The notes under the pieces were generated by a model. That model was not told the DNA's origin. It did not search any database and saw only the letters and a list, made by a program, of their open reading frames with translations. A stretch of 64,000 bases of DNA from Agrobacterium tumefaciens (GTDB lineage: Bacteria; Pseudomonadota; Alphaproteobacteria; Rhizobiales; Rhizobiaceae), in contig JAGIAH010000002.1 of the NCBI GenBank assembly GCA_017744915.1, positions 124,001-188,000 on the forward strand, given 5' to 3'. Shown one piece after another: positions 50,159 through 58,464 of the stretch. The position numbers were made by a program, and so were the translations under genes. Within the stretch, counting starts at the first letter, position 1. Every line of letters begins with the position of its first letter.

Positions 50159-50832
50159 TGAACAGCGGCAAGGACAGAGATTTGGATAGGCCGGAAACGG
50201 CGAAACCGGCCGAAGTGGTACGCCCGCTTACCGAGCGTATCCGTTCGGACGTTTTGGTAGGCACCTATCGCCCCGGTGAGTGGTTACGGCAGGTCGATCT
50301 GCAGGAGACCTACGGCGTAACCCGGGCGCAGATCCGCCGGTCGCTGGACGACCTGGTACTGATGGGTATGGCGGAGCATGTGCCCAATCGCGGTATCCGC
50401 CTGATGATGCCGAGTACCGAGGCACGGTCGCAGATTTCGGAGATCCGCACTATTCTGGAGCGGGAAGCGGCGCTCCTCATGGTCAAGGATATACGATCGA
50501 GTGATATCGAGAAGATAGCCTCGGCAGCGGCGGCTTTCGAACAGGCCATCGAAGTGGGGTCGTATGTGGAACTACGACGCCTCAACCACGAATTTCACAG
50601 GACCATGAATGCCTCGCTTGCCAACACGATGATGGCGAACCTGCTCAATGACCTGAGGGAACGCGATCTGCCGGGTTCCTGGTCGGGCTGGGTCAGCACG
50701 AGCACTCTGAAAGCCTCGTCGGATGATCATTTCGACATGGTGGAGGCGTTGCGCAGGCGCGACGGTCCGCAGCTCGCGGAAATCGTTGGTCGACACATTA
50801 ACCGCTGGCGTGCGCATGCGGCCGAGGCATAG
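50158..50832 (+). CDS. GntR-family regulator with FCD-type effector domain
   Basis: A 224-residue regulator. The winged helix reads PLTERIRSDVLVGTYRPGEWLRQVDLQETYGVTRAQIRRSLDDLVLMGMAEHVPNRGIRL (residues 22-82). The helical FCD domain follows, with ISEIRTILEREAALLMV, LRRLNHEFHRTMNASLAN near 140 and DDHFDMVEALRRRDGPQLAEIVGRHINRW near 186-214, where histidines typical of metal/acid binding occur. It is the last gene of the importer operon. It probably binds the perfect palindrome at 45256-45285 and senses an organic acid. Confidence 0.92.
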   Translation: MNSGKDRDLDRPETAKPAEVVRPLTERIRSDVLVGTYRPGEWLRQVDLQETYGVTRAQIRRSLDDLVLMGMAEHVPNRGIRLMMPSTEARSQISEIRTILEREAALLMVKDIRSSDIEKIASAAAAFEQAIEVGSYVELRRLNHEFHRTMNASLANTMMANLLNDLRERDLPGSWSGWVSTSTLKASSDDHFDMVEALRRRDGPQLAEIVGRHINRWRAHAAEA

Positions 50833-50862
50833 GAGAACGCGCTCCGGCCCGCCAGGCAATAT

Positions 50863-51615
50863 CTATTGCAATATTCCGTAGTGGGCGGCGCGGGCAATCG
50901 CCTGCGCCCTGTTGCGTGCTCCGAGCTTTCGCATGGCTGACTGGAGATGCATCACGACAGTCGAGATCGAGCGGTCCAGCGCATATGCCACCTGCTTGTC
51001 CGACATGCCCTCCGCGCAAAGGCGGACACATTCCGTTTCGCGCGGGGTCAGCCGCACGGCAACCGTTGCCAGGTCTTCCTGACTGGCTTCTGCCAACAGC
51101 TTTCCATGCAGTTTGTGGGCAAACAACATGAATTCCGCCACGAACAGGCTTTCCAGAACCTGCCTGTCAGGTGGTCGTCGCCAGAAACCGGTCACCGTGG
51201 CGCAGCCTTTTGATGGGGTCTGAACCGGTACGGTCAATCCGCGCGCCATTTCGGAGTCCCGGAGATAGTTCGCGACCGCCCCCTGGGCCGTGGGTGTCAG
51301 AACCGATGGTTCGTCGAAATGATAAGACCAATAGAGTGGCTGGATTGATCTGAGCGCCAGAATCTGGACCGGGTCTGAAAGATAGAGCCCTCCGTCAAAC
51401 CACATGGATTCCATATCTTTGGGCATGTTGCGCATACCGACGATGGTCGGAGGCACCACTTGTCCATCGGGCGTGAACGGTACGGGCGTATAGTCGTAAA
51501 TCAGGCCTTCAAGCCCGAATGCAGCAGCCTCCACCATGGCACTGTCGAAAAAACCGTCCAGGTTCTGTGGCTGATTGCTTCGTCTTCTGCCTTGATCCTG
51601 AAGCGCGCTTTTCAT
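50863..51615 (-). CDS. LuxR-family regulator with autoinducer-binding-like domain (solo)
   Basis: A 250-residue two-domain regulator. The N-terminal half resembles the acyl-homoserine-lactone-binding domain: FDSAMVEAAAFGLEGLIYDYTPVP near 23-46, then MWFDGGLYLSDPVQILALRSIQPLYWSY near 71-98, holding the conserved DPV and the distal tryptophan. The GerE-type helix-turn-helix is LTPRETECVRLCAEGMSDKQVAYALDRSISTVVMHLQSAMRKLGARNR near 188-235. No luxI homologue is present in the window, so it may be a solo receptor for foreign AHLs or another small molecule. It is convergent with the GntR gene. Confidence 0.88.
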   Translation of the reverse strand: MKSALQDQGRRRSNQPQNLDGFFDSAMVEAAAFGLEGLIYDYTPVPFTPDGQVVPPTIVGMRNMPKDMESMWFDGGLYLSDPVQILALRSIQPLYWSYHFDEPSVLTPTAQGAVANYLRDSEMARGLTVPVQTPSKGCATVTGFWRRPPDRQVLESLFVAEFMLFAHKLHGKLLAEASQEDLATVAVRLTPRETECVRLCAEGMSDKQVAYALDRSISTVVMHLQSAMRKLGARNRAQAIARAAHYGILQ

Positions 51616-51988
51616 CCCGATTCCGCCGTTTGCCTAAACTCCACCCCTGATGATTTTATGCTGAAACTTTGAACCATCGCAATGAGCTTCGACAACTCTT
51701 GCAGATCGAATGCGTAGGAATATTCATACGCTCGGCAAGCTCCTTCGCATCAACACATATGCCTGCTGCCGATACCAAACGGTTCGGACATTCAGCCCCC
51801 GACGGATCGCGCCGCCTTATCGTTGGCATTGCGAAATTAAGGCTCAATCAGTCTGCTTGCCGTGGAGCCCAATCAAGCTCACCCGCCGGCTTAAAATTTT
51901 CCCGCATCGGCCCGCATTTGGAAAATCCTGTCTGTTGGTGCCATATTCCATATTTTATTTATGGATTATATCTATTTTGGGGACGCAC
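51616..51988. other. 373-base divergent region between LuxR-type and ribose-type ABC genes
   Basis: No gene is supported. The 3' third is AT-rich, with an inverted repeat at 51947-51965 just before the binding-protein gene. I see no convincing lux box. An in-frame upstream start at 51710 would add 93 residues before the Tat signal and is unlikely. Confidence 0.5.
51947..51965. promoter_or_regulatory. Short inverted repeat before the ribose-type binding protein
   Basis: TCCATA and TATGGA flank a 7-base AT-only spacer, 24 bases before the ATG of the binding-protein gene. It could be an operator overlapping the -10 region. No matching site was seen elsewhere. Confidence 0.4.
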
Positions 51989-52993
51989 ATGACAGAAGAT
52001 ATTTTCTCCGGGTTTAATCGCCGCAACCTCCTGAAACTGGCGGCGGTCACTGCTGCGGCCATCGGCACGCAGGCCGCTTCCGGTTCGAGGGCTTTCGCCG
52101 AGCAGGAGCTTTCCCTGAAGGGAAAGCGCATCGGCATCAGTGCCACGGGTACGGATCATTTCTTCGATCTGCAGGCCTATAATGCCCAGATCGAGGAAGT
52201 GAAGCGTCTCGGTGGCGAGCCGATCGCGGTTGACGCCAGCCGCAATGACGGCAAGCTGGTGTCGCAGCTCCAGACGTTGATCGCCCAGAAACCGGATGCG
52301 ATCGTGCAGCTTCTGGGCACCTTGAGCGTCATCGATCCCTGGCTGAAAAAGGCGCGTGATGCGGGCATTCCCGTCTTCACCATCGATGTCGGCTCGACCA
52401 ATTCGCTGAACAATGCCACATCCGACAATTGGGGCATCGGCAAGGATCTGGCGTTGCAGCTCGTTTCCGATATCGGAGGCGAAGGCAATATCGTCGTGTT
52501 CAACGGTTTTTACGGCGTGACGCCCTGCGCCATCCGTTATGACCAGCTCGTCAACGTCACGAAATATTTCCCCAAGGTGAAGATCATCCAGCCGGAACTG
52601 CGCGACGTCATTCCGAACACGGTGCAGGATGCCTTTACCCAGATCACCGCAATTCTGAGCAAATATCCTGAAAAGGGCTCGATCAAGGCGATCTGGTCGG
52701 CCTGGGATATTCCGCAGCTCGGGGCAACGCAGGCGCTGGTTGCGGCGGGCCGCACGGAAATCAAGACCTATGGTGTTGATGGCAGCCCAGAGGTTCTCCA
52801 GCTTGTGGCGGATCCCAACTCTCCCGCTGCGGCCGATGTCGCCCAGCAGCCAGCCGAACTCGGCAGAACGGCCATCCGCAATGTCGCGCGTTATCTGGCC
52901 GGCGAAACCCTTCCGCGCGAAACCTACGTACCGGCGCTCATCGCCAACAAGGGGAATGTCAGCGAGGTCTCCAAAAAGCTCGGCATTGGCTGA
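51989..52993 (+). CDS. Ribose-type ABC transporter binding protein
   Basis: A 334-residue periplasmic sugar-binding protein of the RbsB/family 4 type. It has a twin-arginine signal (FNRRNLLKLAAVTAAAIG, ending SRAFAE), then GKRIGISATGTDHFFDLQAYNAQIEEVKRLGGEPIAVDASRNDGKLVSQLQTLIAQKPDAIVQL. The ATG at 51989 follows TTGGGGAC. It lies 89 bases before the ATPase gene. The ligand may be a sugar or related alcohol; Tat export of an RbsB-type protein is less common than Sec. Confidence 0.9.
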   Translation: MTEDIFSGFNRRNLLKLAAVTAAAIGTQAASGSRAFAEQELSLKGKRIGISATGTDHFFDLQAYNAQIEEVKRLGGEPIAVDASRNDGKLVSQLQTLIAQKPDAIVQLLGTLSVIDPWLKKARDAGIPVFTIDVGSTNSLNNATSDNWGIGKDLALQLVSDIGGEGNIVVFNGFYGVTPCAIRYDQLVNVTKYFPKVKIIQPELRDVIPNTVQDAFTQITAILSKYPEKGSIKAIWSAWDIPQLGATQALVAAGRTEIKTYGVDGSPEVLQLVADPNSPAAADVAQQPAELGRTAIRNVARYLAGETLPRETYVPALIANKGNVSEVSKKLGIG

Positions 52994-53082
52994 GGCGTGA
53001 ACCCGCAAGGCGCGATGCAGCCGCTTCGCGCCTTCAGGCTCTGGTTCGGATGATCTGAACCGCCGTGCATGGAGAATTTGCC

Positions 53083-54642
53083 GTGGCTGTCGCAACATAT
53101 CCGGACCATCCGGTCGAGGCTCGCGAGACGGACGACATCATTCGTCTGCGCGATATTACCAAATCCTTTGGCGGTGCCCAGGCTTTGTCCGGTGCATCGC
53201 TTGCCGTGCGTCGCGGCACCGTTCACGGCCTCGTTGGCCAGAATGGCGCCGGCAAGTCGACCCTCATCAAGTTGCTGGCCGGCTTGCACGGGGCGGATGG
53301 CGGTTCAATCGAGATCGATGGACAATCCTACGATCGGTTGACGCCGCATCTCGTGGAAAAGCTCGGCATCCATTTCATCCATCAGGACCGGTTGCTGGTG
53401 CCGACATTCACGGTGGGCGAAGCGCTTTTTCTGGCGCGTGAACCGCGGATCAAAGGGACGCCGTTTCTTGACCGCACCCTGATGCGCCGTCGTGCCGCCG
53501 AGGTGCTTGAGCGCTATTTCGGTTTGCACCTGCCGAATTCAGCGCTGATTTCCGATCTTTCGGCAGCGGAAAAACAGATTATCCAGATCACGCGCGCGCT
53601 CATCGACAATCCCAAGGTGCTGGTGTTCGATGAACCCACCGCAGCCCTTGTGCGGCGGGAGGCGGAACTCCTGTTCTCGCTGATCCGGCGGCTGCGGGAG
53701 GACGGCATAACGGTGATCTATATCTCGCATTATCTGGGCGAGATCGTCGATATCTGCGATACGGTGACGGTTCTGCGCAACGGCCGCGATGTCGCAACCC
53801 TTTCTGTCGCCGATACATCGGCGGCTGAAATCGGCGCGCTGATGGTCAACCGCGATATCGCCGAATTTTACCCCAAGCCCCGGATCGTTCCGGGGGAGGA
53901 TCTCCTGTCGGTGAAAGGTCTTTCGCTTGCCGACAGATACTCGGATGTCGGCTTCACGCTGAGAAAGGGCGAGGTGCTTGGCCTCGCCGGGTTGGATGGT
54001 TCAGGCGCAAAAGAAGTCATCCGCACTCTTTTCGGGCTGGAGACACCGTCGTCCGGGACCGTGGAGGTGGGTGGCGAGACGATATCGGCCGCCAGCCCGG
54101 CACATGCGGCGGCGCGGCGGCTCGCGCTCGTTCCTGAAGATCGTCGTCGCGATGGTGTGGCGCTCGATCTCACCGTCGCTGAAAATACAACACTTGCCAG
54201 TCTCGGGCGCTTTTCCCGCCTGGGCTTTCTCAGGAAGACAGACGAACGGCGCCAGGCCGAAGATCTGATCAAGCGGTTGCAGATCAAAACGGAAGGTCCG
54301 GATGCGCTGGTCAGAACCCTCTCCGGTGGCAACCAGCAGAAGGTCGCAATCGCCAAATGGTTGAGCCGTCAGTCGGAAATCTATCTTCTCGATGAACCGT
54401 CGGTCGGTGTCGATATCGCCGCCAAGGTCGAGATTTATACGCTGATCGGCGAACTCGCGGCGCGTGGTGCCGGTGTCATCGTCCTCTCCTCCGATATCGA
54501 GGAGCTTCTGGGCATAACGGACCGGATTCTGGTCTTTTTCCGCGGACGGATCACGCGCGAGTTCATTTCGAAAGACACGCGGCAGGAACAAATTCTATCG
54601 GAGGTCACAGGTGCTTCGGACGCCCATACTCACAGTCGCTGA
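53083..54642 (+). CDS. Ribose-type ABC transporter double ATP-binding protein
   Basis: A 519-residue RbsA-type protein with two ATPase halves. The first half has Walker A GQNGAGKST near residue 51, an altered signature LSAAEKQII and Walker B VLVFDEPTAALV. The second half has a degenerate P-loop (GLDGSGAKEV), the signature LSGGNQQKV and Walker B YLLDEPSVGVD, as usual for this class. The GTG start at 53083 has GGAG 8 bases upstream; an earlier in-frame GTG does not. The end overlaps the first permease by 32 bases. Confidence 0.93.
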   Translation: MAVATYPDHPVEARETDDIIRLRDITKSFGGAQALSGASLAVRRGTVHGLVGQNGAGKSTLIKLLAGLHGADGGSIEIDGQSYDRLTPHLVEKLGIHFIHQDRLLVPTFTVGEALFLAREPRIKGTPFLDRTLMRRRAAEVLERYFGLHLPNSALISDLSAAEKQIIQITRALIDNPKVLVFDEPTAALVRREAELLFSLIRRLREDGITVIYISHYLGEIVDICDTVTVLRNGRDVATLSVADTSAAEIGALMVNRDIAEFYPKPRIVPGEDLLSVKGLSLADRYSDVGFTLRKGEVLGLAGLDGSGAKEVIRTLFGLETPSSGTVEVGGETISAASPAHAAARRLALVPEDRRRDGVALDLTVAENTTLASLGRFSRLGFLRKTDERRQAEDLIKRLQIKTEGPDALVRTLSGGNQQKVAIAKWLSRQSEIYLLDEPSVGVDIAAKVEIYTLIGELAARGAGVIVLSSDIEELLGITDRILVFFRGRITREFISKDTRQEQILSEVTGASDAHTHSR

Positions 54643-55675
54643 AGCCGCGTCCACCGCGCCTCACGATCTGAATTTCCCGCAGCAGGCGCCCTTCCGGTTT
54701 TCGCGCGAAGGCAATATCCGTCGCAGGCTTGCGACCTTTGCCCTGCGCGGCGGCGCGCTTGCGGTTTTTGTCGCGGTTTTTGCCTTCTTTTCGCTTGCGG
54801 CCCCGTTTTTCCTGTCAGTGGGCAATATCGGCAACGTGCTGGCGCAATCGGCCATTGGCGGCGTCCTCGCCATCGGGCTGACGATCGTGATCATTGCCGG
54901 CGGTTCCAACGTGGTTACGGGGGGCATCGATCTGTCGCTGGCGGCAAATATGGGATTGAGCGCGGCGGTTTACGCAACCCTCACGCAGGCCGGTTATGGT
55001 GATGCCACGGCGGCTGCAGGAGCGCTTGCAACGGGGGCCGCAATCGGTGCCGTAAACGCGCTCGCCGTCACGGTCGTCGGCATCGTACCGCTTCTGGCGA
55101 CGCTGGCGGTGATGAATGTCGTGGCCGGGCTCGAACTGGTTCTGACGCAAAATACCGTCATCCCGGCCTCCACCGAATTCCTCTCGGCCCTTTCCGCCAC
55201 CGGTCCTGCCGGAATACCGGTGCTGGCCTATGTCCTCATCCTTTTTGCGGGGCTCGTGGCAGCGGTGGTGCAATATACACCCCTGGGACTGCGGCTTTAT
55301 GCCGTCGGCGAATTTCCCGAGGCGGCGCGGGCTGCCGGGTTGCCGGTAAAATCCTTCGTGGCTGGCGCATTCGTGACGAGCGGTCTGTTCGGTGGTTTCG
55401 CAGGCATATTGTCCGTGTCCTACCTTAGCGGCAGCACCACCGGCTCCGGTGAAATGCTTCTGCCCGTGGTGGTCACCGCGCTTCTCGGCTCTGTCTTTTC
55501 ACGTCGCCTGGTGCCGACGGTGACCGGCACGCTGCTGTCGGCGCTCTTCGTCGGTTTCCTTGTCAACGGTTTCCAGCTTCTCAACATTTCCAGCACGCTG
55601 GTGAGCGGCGTCCAGGGTCTCCTAATCCTGCTCGTCGTGTCCGCCACGACCCTTTTGCGTCGGGAGAACCGCTAA
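54611..55675 (+). CDS. Ribose-type ABC transporter permease, copy 1
   Basis: A 354-residue RbsC-type permease. It has a long hydrophilic N-terminus of about 38 residues, then LAVFVAVFAFFSLAAPFFLSVGNIGNVLAQSAIGGVLAIGLTIVIIAGG with the class-typical GGIDLSLAA near 105. About nine membrane helices and the ATG-like loop AVGEFPEAARAAGLPVKSFVAGAF near 232-255 follow. The start is GTG with GGAGG 6 bases upstream. It differs clearly from the second permease, so the transporter is probably a heterodimer. Confidence 0.93.
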   Translation: MLRTPILTVAEAASTAPHDLNFPQQAPFRFSREGNIRRRLATFALRGGALAVFVAVFAFFSLAAPFFLSVGNIGNVLAQSAIGGVLAIGLTIVIIAGGSNVVTGGIDLSLAANMGLSAAVYATLTQAGYGDATAAAGALATGAAIGAVNALAVTVVGIVPLLATLAVMNVVAGLELVLTQNTVIPASTEFLSALSATGPAGIPVLAYVLILFAGLVAAVVQYTPLGLRLYAVGEFPEAARAAGLPVKSFVAGAFVTSGLFGGFAGILSVSYLSGSTTGSGEMLLPVVVTALLGSVFSRRLVPTVTGTLLSALFVGFLVNGFQLLNISSTLVSGVQGLLILLVVSATTLLRRENR

Positions 55676-55676
55676 T

Positions 55677-56678
55677 ATGTCGTCTGCTGCCATCGCTCCG
55701 GGCAATAGAGCCACGATCATCTCGGTCGTGCGGACGGTCGCGCGCTTTGCGCTACCGTCGGCTCTGTTGATCGTTTTTGCCCTGTTCGCGAGCCTTGCGC
55801 CCGGATTTCTGACTACGACGAACCTCATCAGCGTGCTGGTCAATAATTTCGTGCTGCTGGCAATCGTCTCCATCGCCATGACTTTTGTCGTGGCCTCCGG
55901 CGGCATCGATCTTTCCGTTGGCGCCGCGATCGATTTTGCAAGTTTCGCATTCGTGTCGCTGGTTCTTGCCGGGCAGCCAGTGGCAATTGCTGCGCTGGCG
56001 GGGCTTGCGGCCGGTGCGCTGGTCGGCATTTTTAACGCCATTCTCATTGCGGGCATCGGCATTTCGCCTTTCCTCGCCACGCTCGGCACCCTGTTCGTCG
56101 GCCGCAGCATCCAGCAATTGCTGACCAATGGCGGTAATCCCGTCTATCTGCCTCCCGCCGGCGTGCCCGAAGCCTTTCGGTTCCTCGGTCATGGCAACCT
56201 GTTCGGCGTTTCCGTTTCCTTGATTGTCGCGCTCGCCGTGCTCATCGCTGCCTGGAGCATCCTGTCCGGCACGCGCTTCGGCCGCGTCGTCGTTTCCTCC
56301 GGAATCCAGGCCAGTGTCGTCCGTTATTCGGGCATCCGGCTTTCCGGTCATGTGGCGGCGGTTTATGTTCTGGCGGCCACCGTCGCCGCCATTGCGGGGC
56401 TCATTATCACCTCGACGGTGACCGTCTACATCCCGTCATCCGGCAACGCCTTTCTGCTGAATGCGATCGGCGCAACCTTCATCGGCACGACGCTTGATCC
56501 AAGGGGACGACCGAATGTGCCCGGCACCGTTCTTGGTGTGCTGCTGCTCAGCATCGTCGCCAATGGTCTTCTGCTGTCAGGCCTGAATTTCTATTGGCAG
56601 CAGGTCGGTACGGGACTGCTGATCTTCCTTGTCCTCGCCATCGGCTTCGCCAATCGGAAGGCAACCGCACATGCATGA
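55677..56678 (+). CDS. Ribose-type ABC transporter permease, copy 2
   Basis: A 333-residue RbsC-type permease. The N-terminal helix is FALPSALLIVFALFASLAPGF. VNNFVLLAIVSIAMTFVVASGGIDLSVGAAIDFASFAFVSLVLAG lies near 56-100, with more helices and the loop VSSGIQASVVRYSGIRLSGHVAAVYVLAA near 200-230. It begins 1 base after copy 1. No kinase, dehydrogenase or regulator is in the unit, so the substrate cannot be guessed from context. A 7-bp-stem hairpin follows its stop. Confidence 0.93.
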   Translation: MSSAAIAPGNRATIISVVRTVARFALPSALLIVFALFASLAPGFLTTTNLISVLVNNFVLLAIVSIAMTFVVASGGIDLSVGAAIDFASFAFVSLVLAGQPVAIAALAGLAAGALVGIFNAILIAGIGISPFLATLGTLFVGRSIQQLLTNGGNPVYLPPAGVPEAFRFLGHGNLFGVSVSLIVALAVLIAAWSILSGTRFGRVVVSSGIQASVVRYSGIRLSGHVAAVYVLAATVAAIAGLIITSTVTVYIPSSGNAFLLNAIGATFIGTTLDPRGRPNVPGTVLGVLLLSIVANGLLLSGLNFYWQQVGTGLLIFLVLAIGFANRKATAHA

Positions 56679-56679
56679 A

Positions 56680-56697
56680 CCGCCCCGGAAGGGGCGG
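56680..56697. terminator. Hairpin between convergent permease and monooxygenase genes
   Basis: CCGCCCC and GGGGCGG form a perfect 7-bp stem with the stable GGAA loop, directly after the permease stop. It may terminate both converging transcripts; there is no T run. Confidence 0.6.
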
Positions 56698-56752
56698 CTC
56701 GGGGATGGAGTTTTTGGATCACAGGCGCGAGACGGCCGGGCGAGAGGCCGTT

Positions 56753-58171
56753 TCAGACCGCGGCACTCTTTGGTATCGCGCCGGCCGCTTCCGCCTCTTC
56801 CCGCTTGATCGCTTCAATGTCGCGATAGCGGTTGGCCGGATGGTTGGTCGCCAGATAGTCGCCATCGCCGAAAAGCTTTTCCCGTAGTGTGCCTGGCTTG
56901 TATGCCGTGGGATAAACACCGCGTTTCTGGAGTTCAGGGACGATATAACCCACCACATCCTCGAAACTGTCGGGTGTCACCGCATAGGCGAGGTTGAAGC
57001 CGTCGACGTCCGTGTCATCCACCCATTCCTGCAGGATATCGGCAATGCGCGAAGGGGAACCGACGAAGACCGGTCCCATCCCGCCGATGCCGCCGAATTT
57101 CGCCAGTTCGTCGATCGTCCAGGACTTGTCGCCGCCGGCGATGTGCTCGACGAAGGAATGGATTGCATTGGTCTCGACCTTCCGCACCTGGTCCGTCGGT
57201 GCATATTGGCCGAAATCGATGCCACTCCAGCCCGACATGAAGACCAGAGAGCCGTCATAGGAAACGTAATCCCGGTATTCCTCGAACTTTTTCTGCGCCT
57301 TTTCGTCCGTCTCGTCGGTGATGATCGTGACCAGCGTGTAGATATAGACCTTCTTGGGGTCACGTCCGGCTTCGGCGACGCGTCGGCGGGTTTCCGCAAC
57401 GTGCTGTTTGAGAACGGATTTGGTCGGGGCGGCGACGAAGATGCATTCAGCATGTTCGGCGGCAAAGGCCTTGCCGGGGCCTGAAGCGCCCGCCTGATAA
57501 AGAACGGGGGTGCGTTGCGGCGAGGGTTCACTCAGATGATAGCCCGGCACCTCGAAATATTTGCCCTTGTGACCGATCTCGTGAACCTTGGCGGGATCGG
57601 TGAAGATGCGTCGGTCACGGTCACGCAGCACCGCGCCTTCTTCCCAGCTTCCTTCGAAAAGCTTGTAGAGCACTTCGATATATTCGGCGGCCACTTCATA
57701 ACGGTTGTCGTGACGGCGCAAGCCGCCCTGGCCGATATTCTTCGCCCCGCTCTCCAGATAGGAGGTGACGATATTCCAGCCGATCCGGCCTTTGCTATGG
57801 TGATCGGCGGTCGAAAGCCGGCGCGCAAATGTGTAGGGATGCTCAAACGAGGTGGAAGCGGTGATGCCGATGCCCAGATGTTCCGTCGCCAGCGCAATGG
57901 GGGCGGCAAGCTGCAGCGGATCGTTCACCGGTATCTGCGCGGCCTGATGCAGGGCGTGATAGTTCGAACCCTTGTAGACATCGTAATAACCGATGACATC
58001 GGCAATGAAGATACCGTCGAACACGCCGCGTTCCAGCGTGCGGGCCAGATCCTGCCAATAATCGAGATCCTTGTATTTCCAGGATTTATCGCGCGGATGC
58101 GCCCAAAGGCCCGGTGACTGATGCCCTACACAATTCATGTCGAAGGCGTTGAAGCGAATGGTCTTGCTCAT
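56753..58171 (-). CDS. NtaA/SnaA/DszA-family flavin-dependent monooxygenase, copy 2
   Basis: A 472-residue luciferase-like enzyme. It begins IRFNAFDMNCVGHQSPGLWAHP, then has SFEHPYTFARRLSTADHHSKGRIGWNIVTSYLESGAKNIG near 107-146, TPVLYQAGASGPGKAFAAEHAECIFVAAPT near 224-253 and FVGSPSRIADILQEWVDDTDVDGFNLAYAVTP near 375-406. It should need FMNH2 from a separate reductase. It is divergent from the FAD-binding protein/ssuD operon and has its own upstream element at 58225-58262. It is the same family as 30472-31797 but clearly diverged, so the two likely act on different compounds. Confidence 0.92.
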   Translation of the reverse strand: MSKTIRFNAFDMNCVGHQSPGLWAHPRDKSWKYKDLDYWQDLARTLERGVFDGIFIADVIGYYDVYKGSNYHALHQAAQIPVNDPLQLAAPIALATEHLGIGITASTSFEHPYTFARRLSTADHHSKGRIGWNIVTSYLESGAKNIGQGGLRRHDNRYEVAAEYIEVLYKLFEGSWEEGAVLRDRDRRIFTDPAKVHEIGHKGKYFEVPGYHLSEPSPQRTPVLYQAGASGPGKAFAAEHAECIFVAAPTKSVLKQHVAETRRRVAEAGRDPKKVYIYTLVTIITDETDEKAQKKFEEYRDYVSYDGSLVFMSGWSGIDFGQYAPTDQVRKVETNAIHSFVEHIAGGDKSWTIDELAKFGGIGGMGPVFVGSPSRIADILQEWVDDTDVDGFNLAYAVTPDSFEDVVGYIVPELQKRGVYPTAYKPGTLREKLFGDGDYLATNHPANRYRDIEAIKREEAEAAGAIPKSAAV

Positions 58172-58464
58172 GCTAAACTCCCAGATATGTCGGAGCCGAG
58201 GATAAAGGGGGCATGACGCGCGCGACAGTTTCCTGATGTTTTTTATAGACTAACTTGGAGAATAAAATTCCGCGCCGGGTGGAGCGGGCAACAGCCCTGT
58301 CCCGTCACCCCGGACACGCGCGACAGGTGCCACTGAATGAAACCGATGCTGGATGACAGGCGACGCGGATGATTTTTTCGTTCCGCCCGCCAAAATTGGA
58401 AGTTCGTAAGGCTACTAAATCGACAAATGTTGTAGATTTTCTCCAGTCGCGAGGCGACAAGATC
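58172..58464. other. Divergent promoter region between NtaA-type and FAD-protein genes
   Basis: A 293-base region without a supported gene. It holds the element described at 58225-58262 on the minus strand. The plus-strand frame is open back to an ATG at 58369, but a start there would add 32 residues before the flavin-binding fold and lacks a ribosome site. Confidence 0.5.
58225..58262 (-). promoter_or_regulatory. Second shared promoter element, copy 1
   Basis: On the minus strand: TTCTC, 11 bases, ATAAAAAACAT, 6 bases, ACTGT. The identical blocks and spacings occur at 61219-61256 before sfnB. It ends 53 bases before the NtaA-type start. It is likely a promoter and activator-site arrangement for a sulfur-responsive regulator. 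Confidence 0.55.

Noticed and set aside
51710-51988. Longer start for the ribose-type binding protein
   Set aside because: It would place 93 hydrophilic residues before a complete Tat signal. The ATG at 51989 has its own ribosome site.
51616-51988. lux box for the LuxR-type regulator
   Set aside because: No 18-20-bp dyad resembling known lux or tra boxes was found; only the short 6-bp-arm repeat at 51947 is present.
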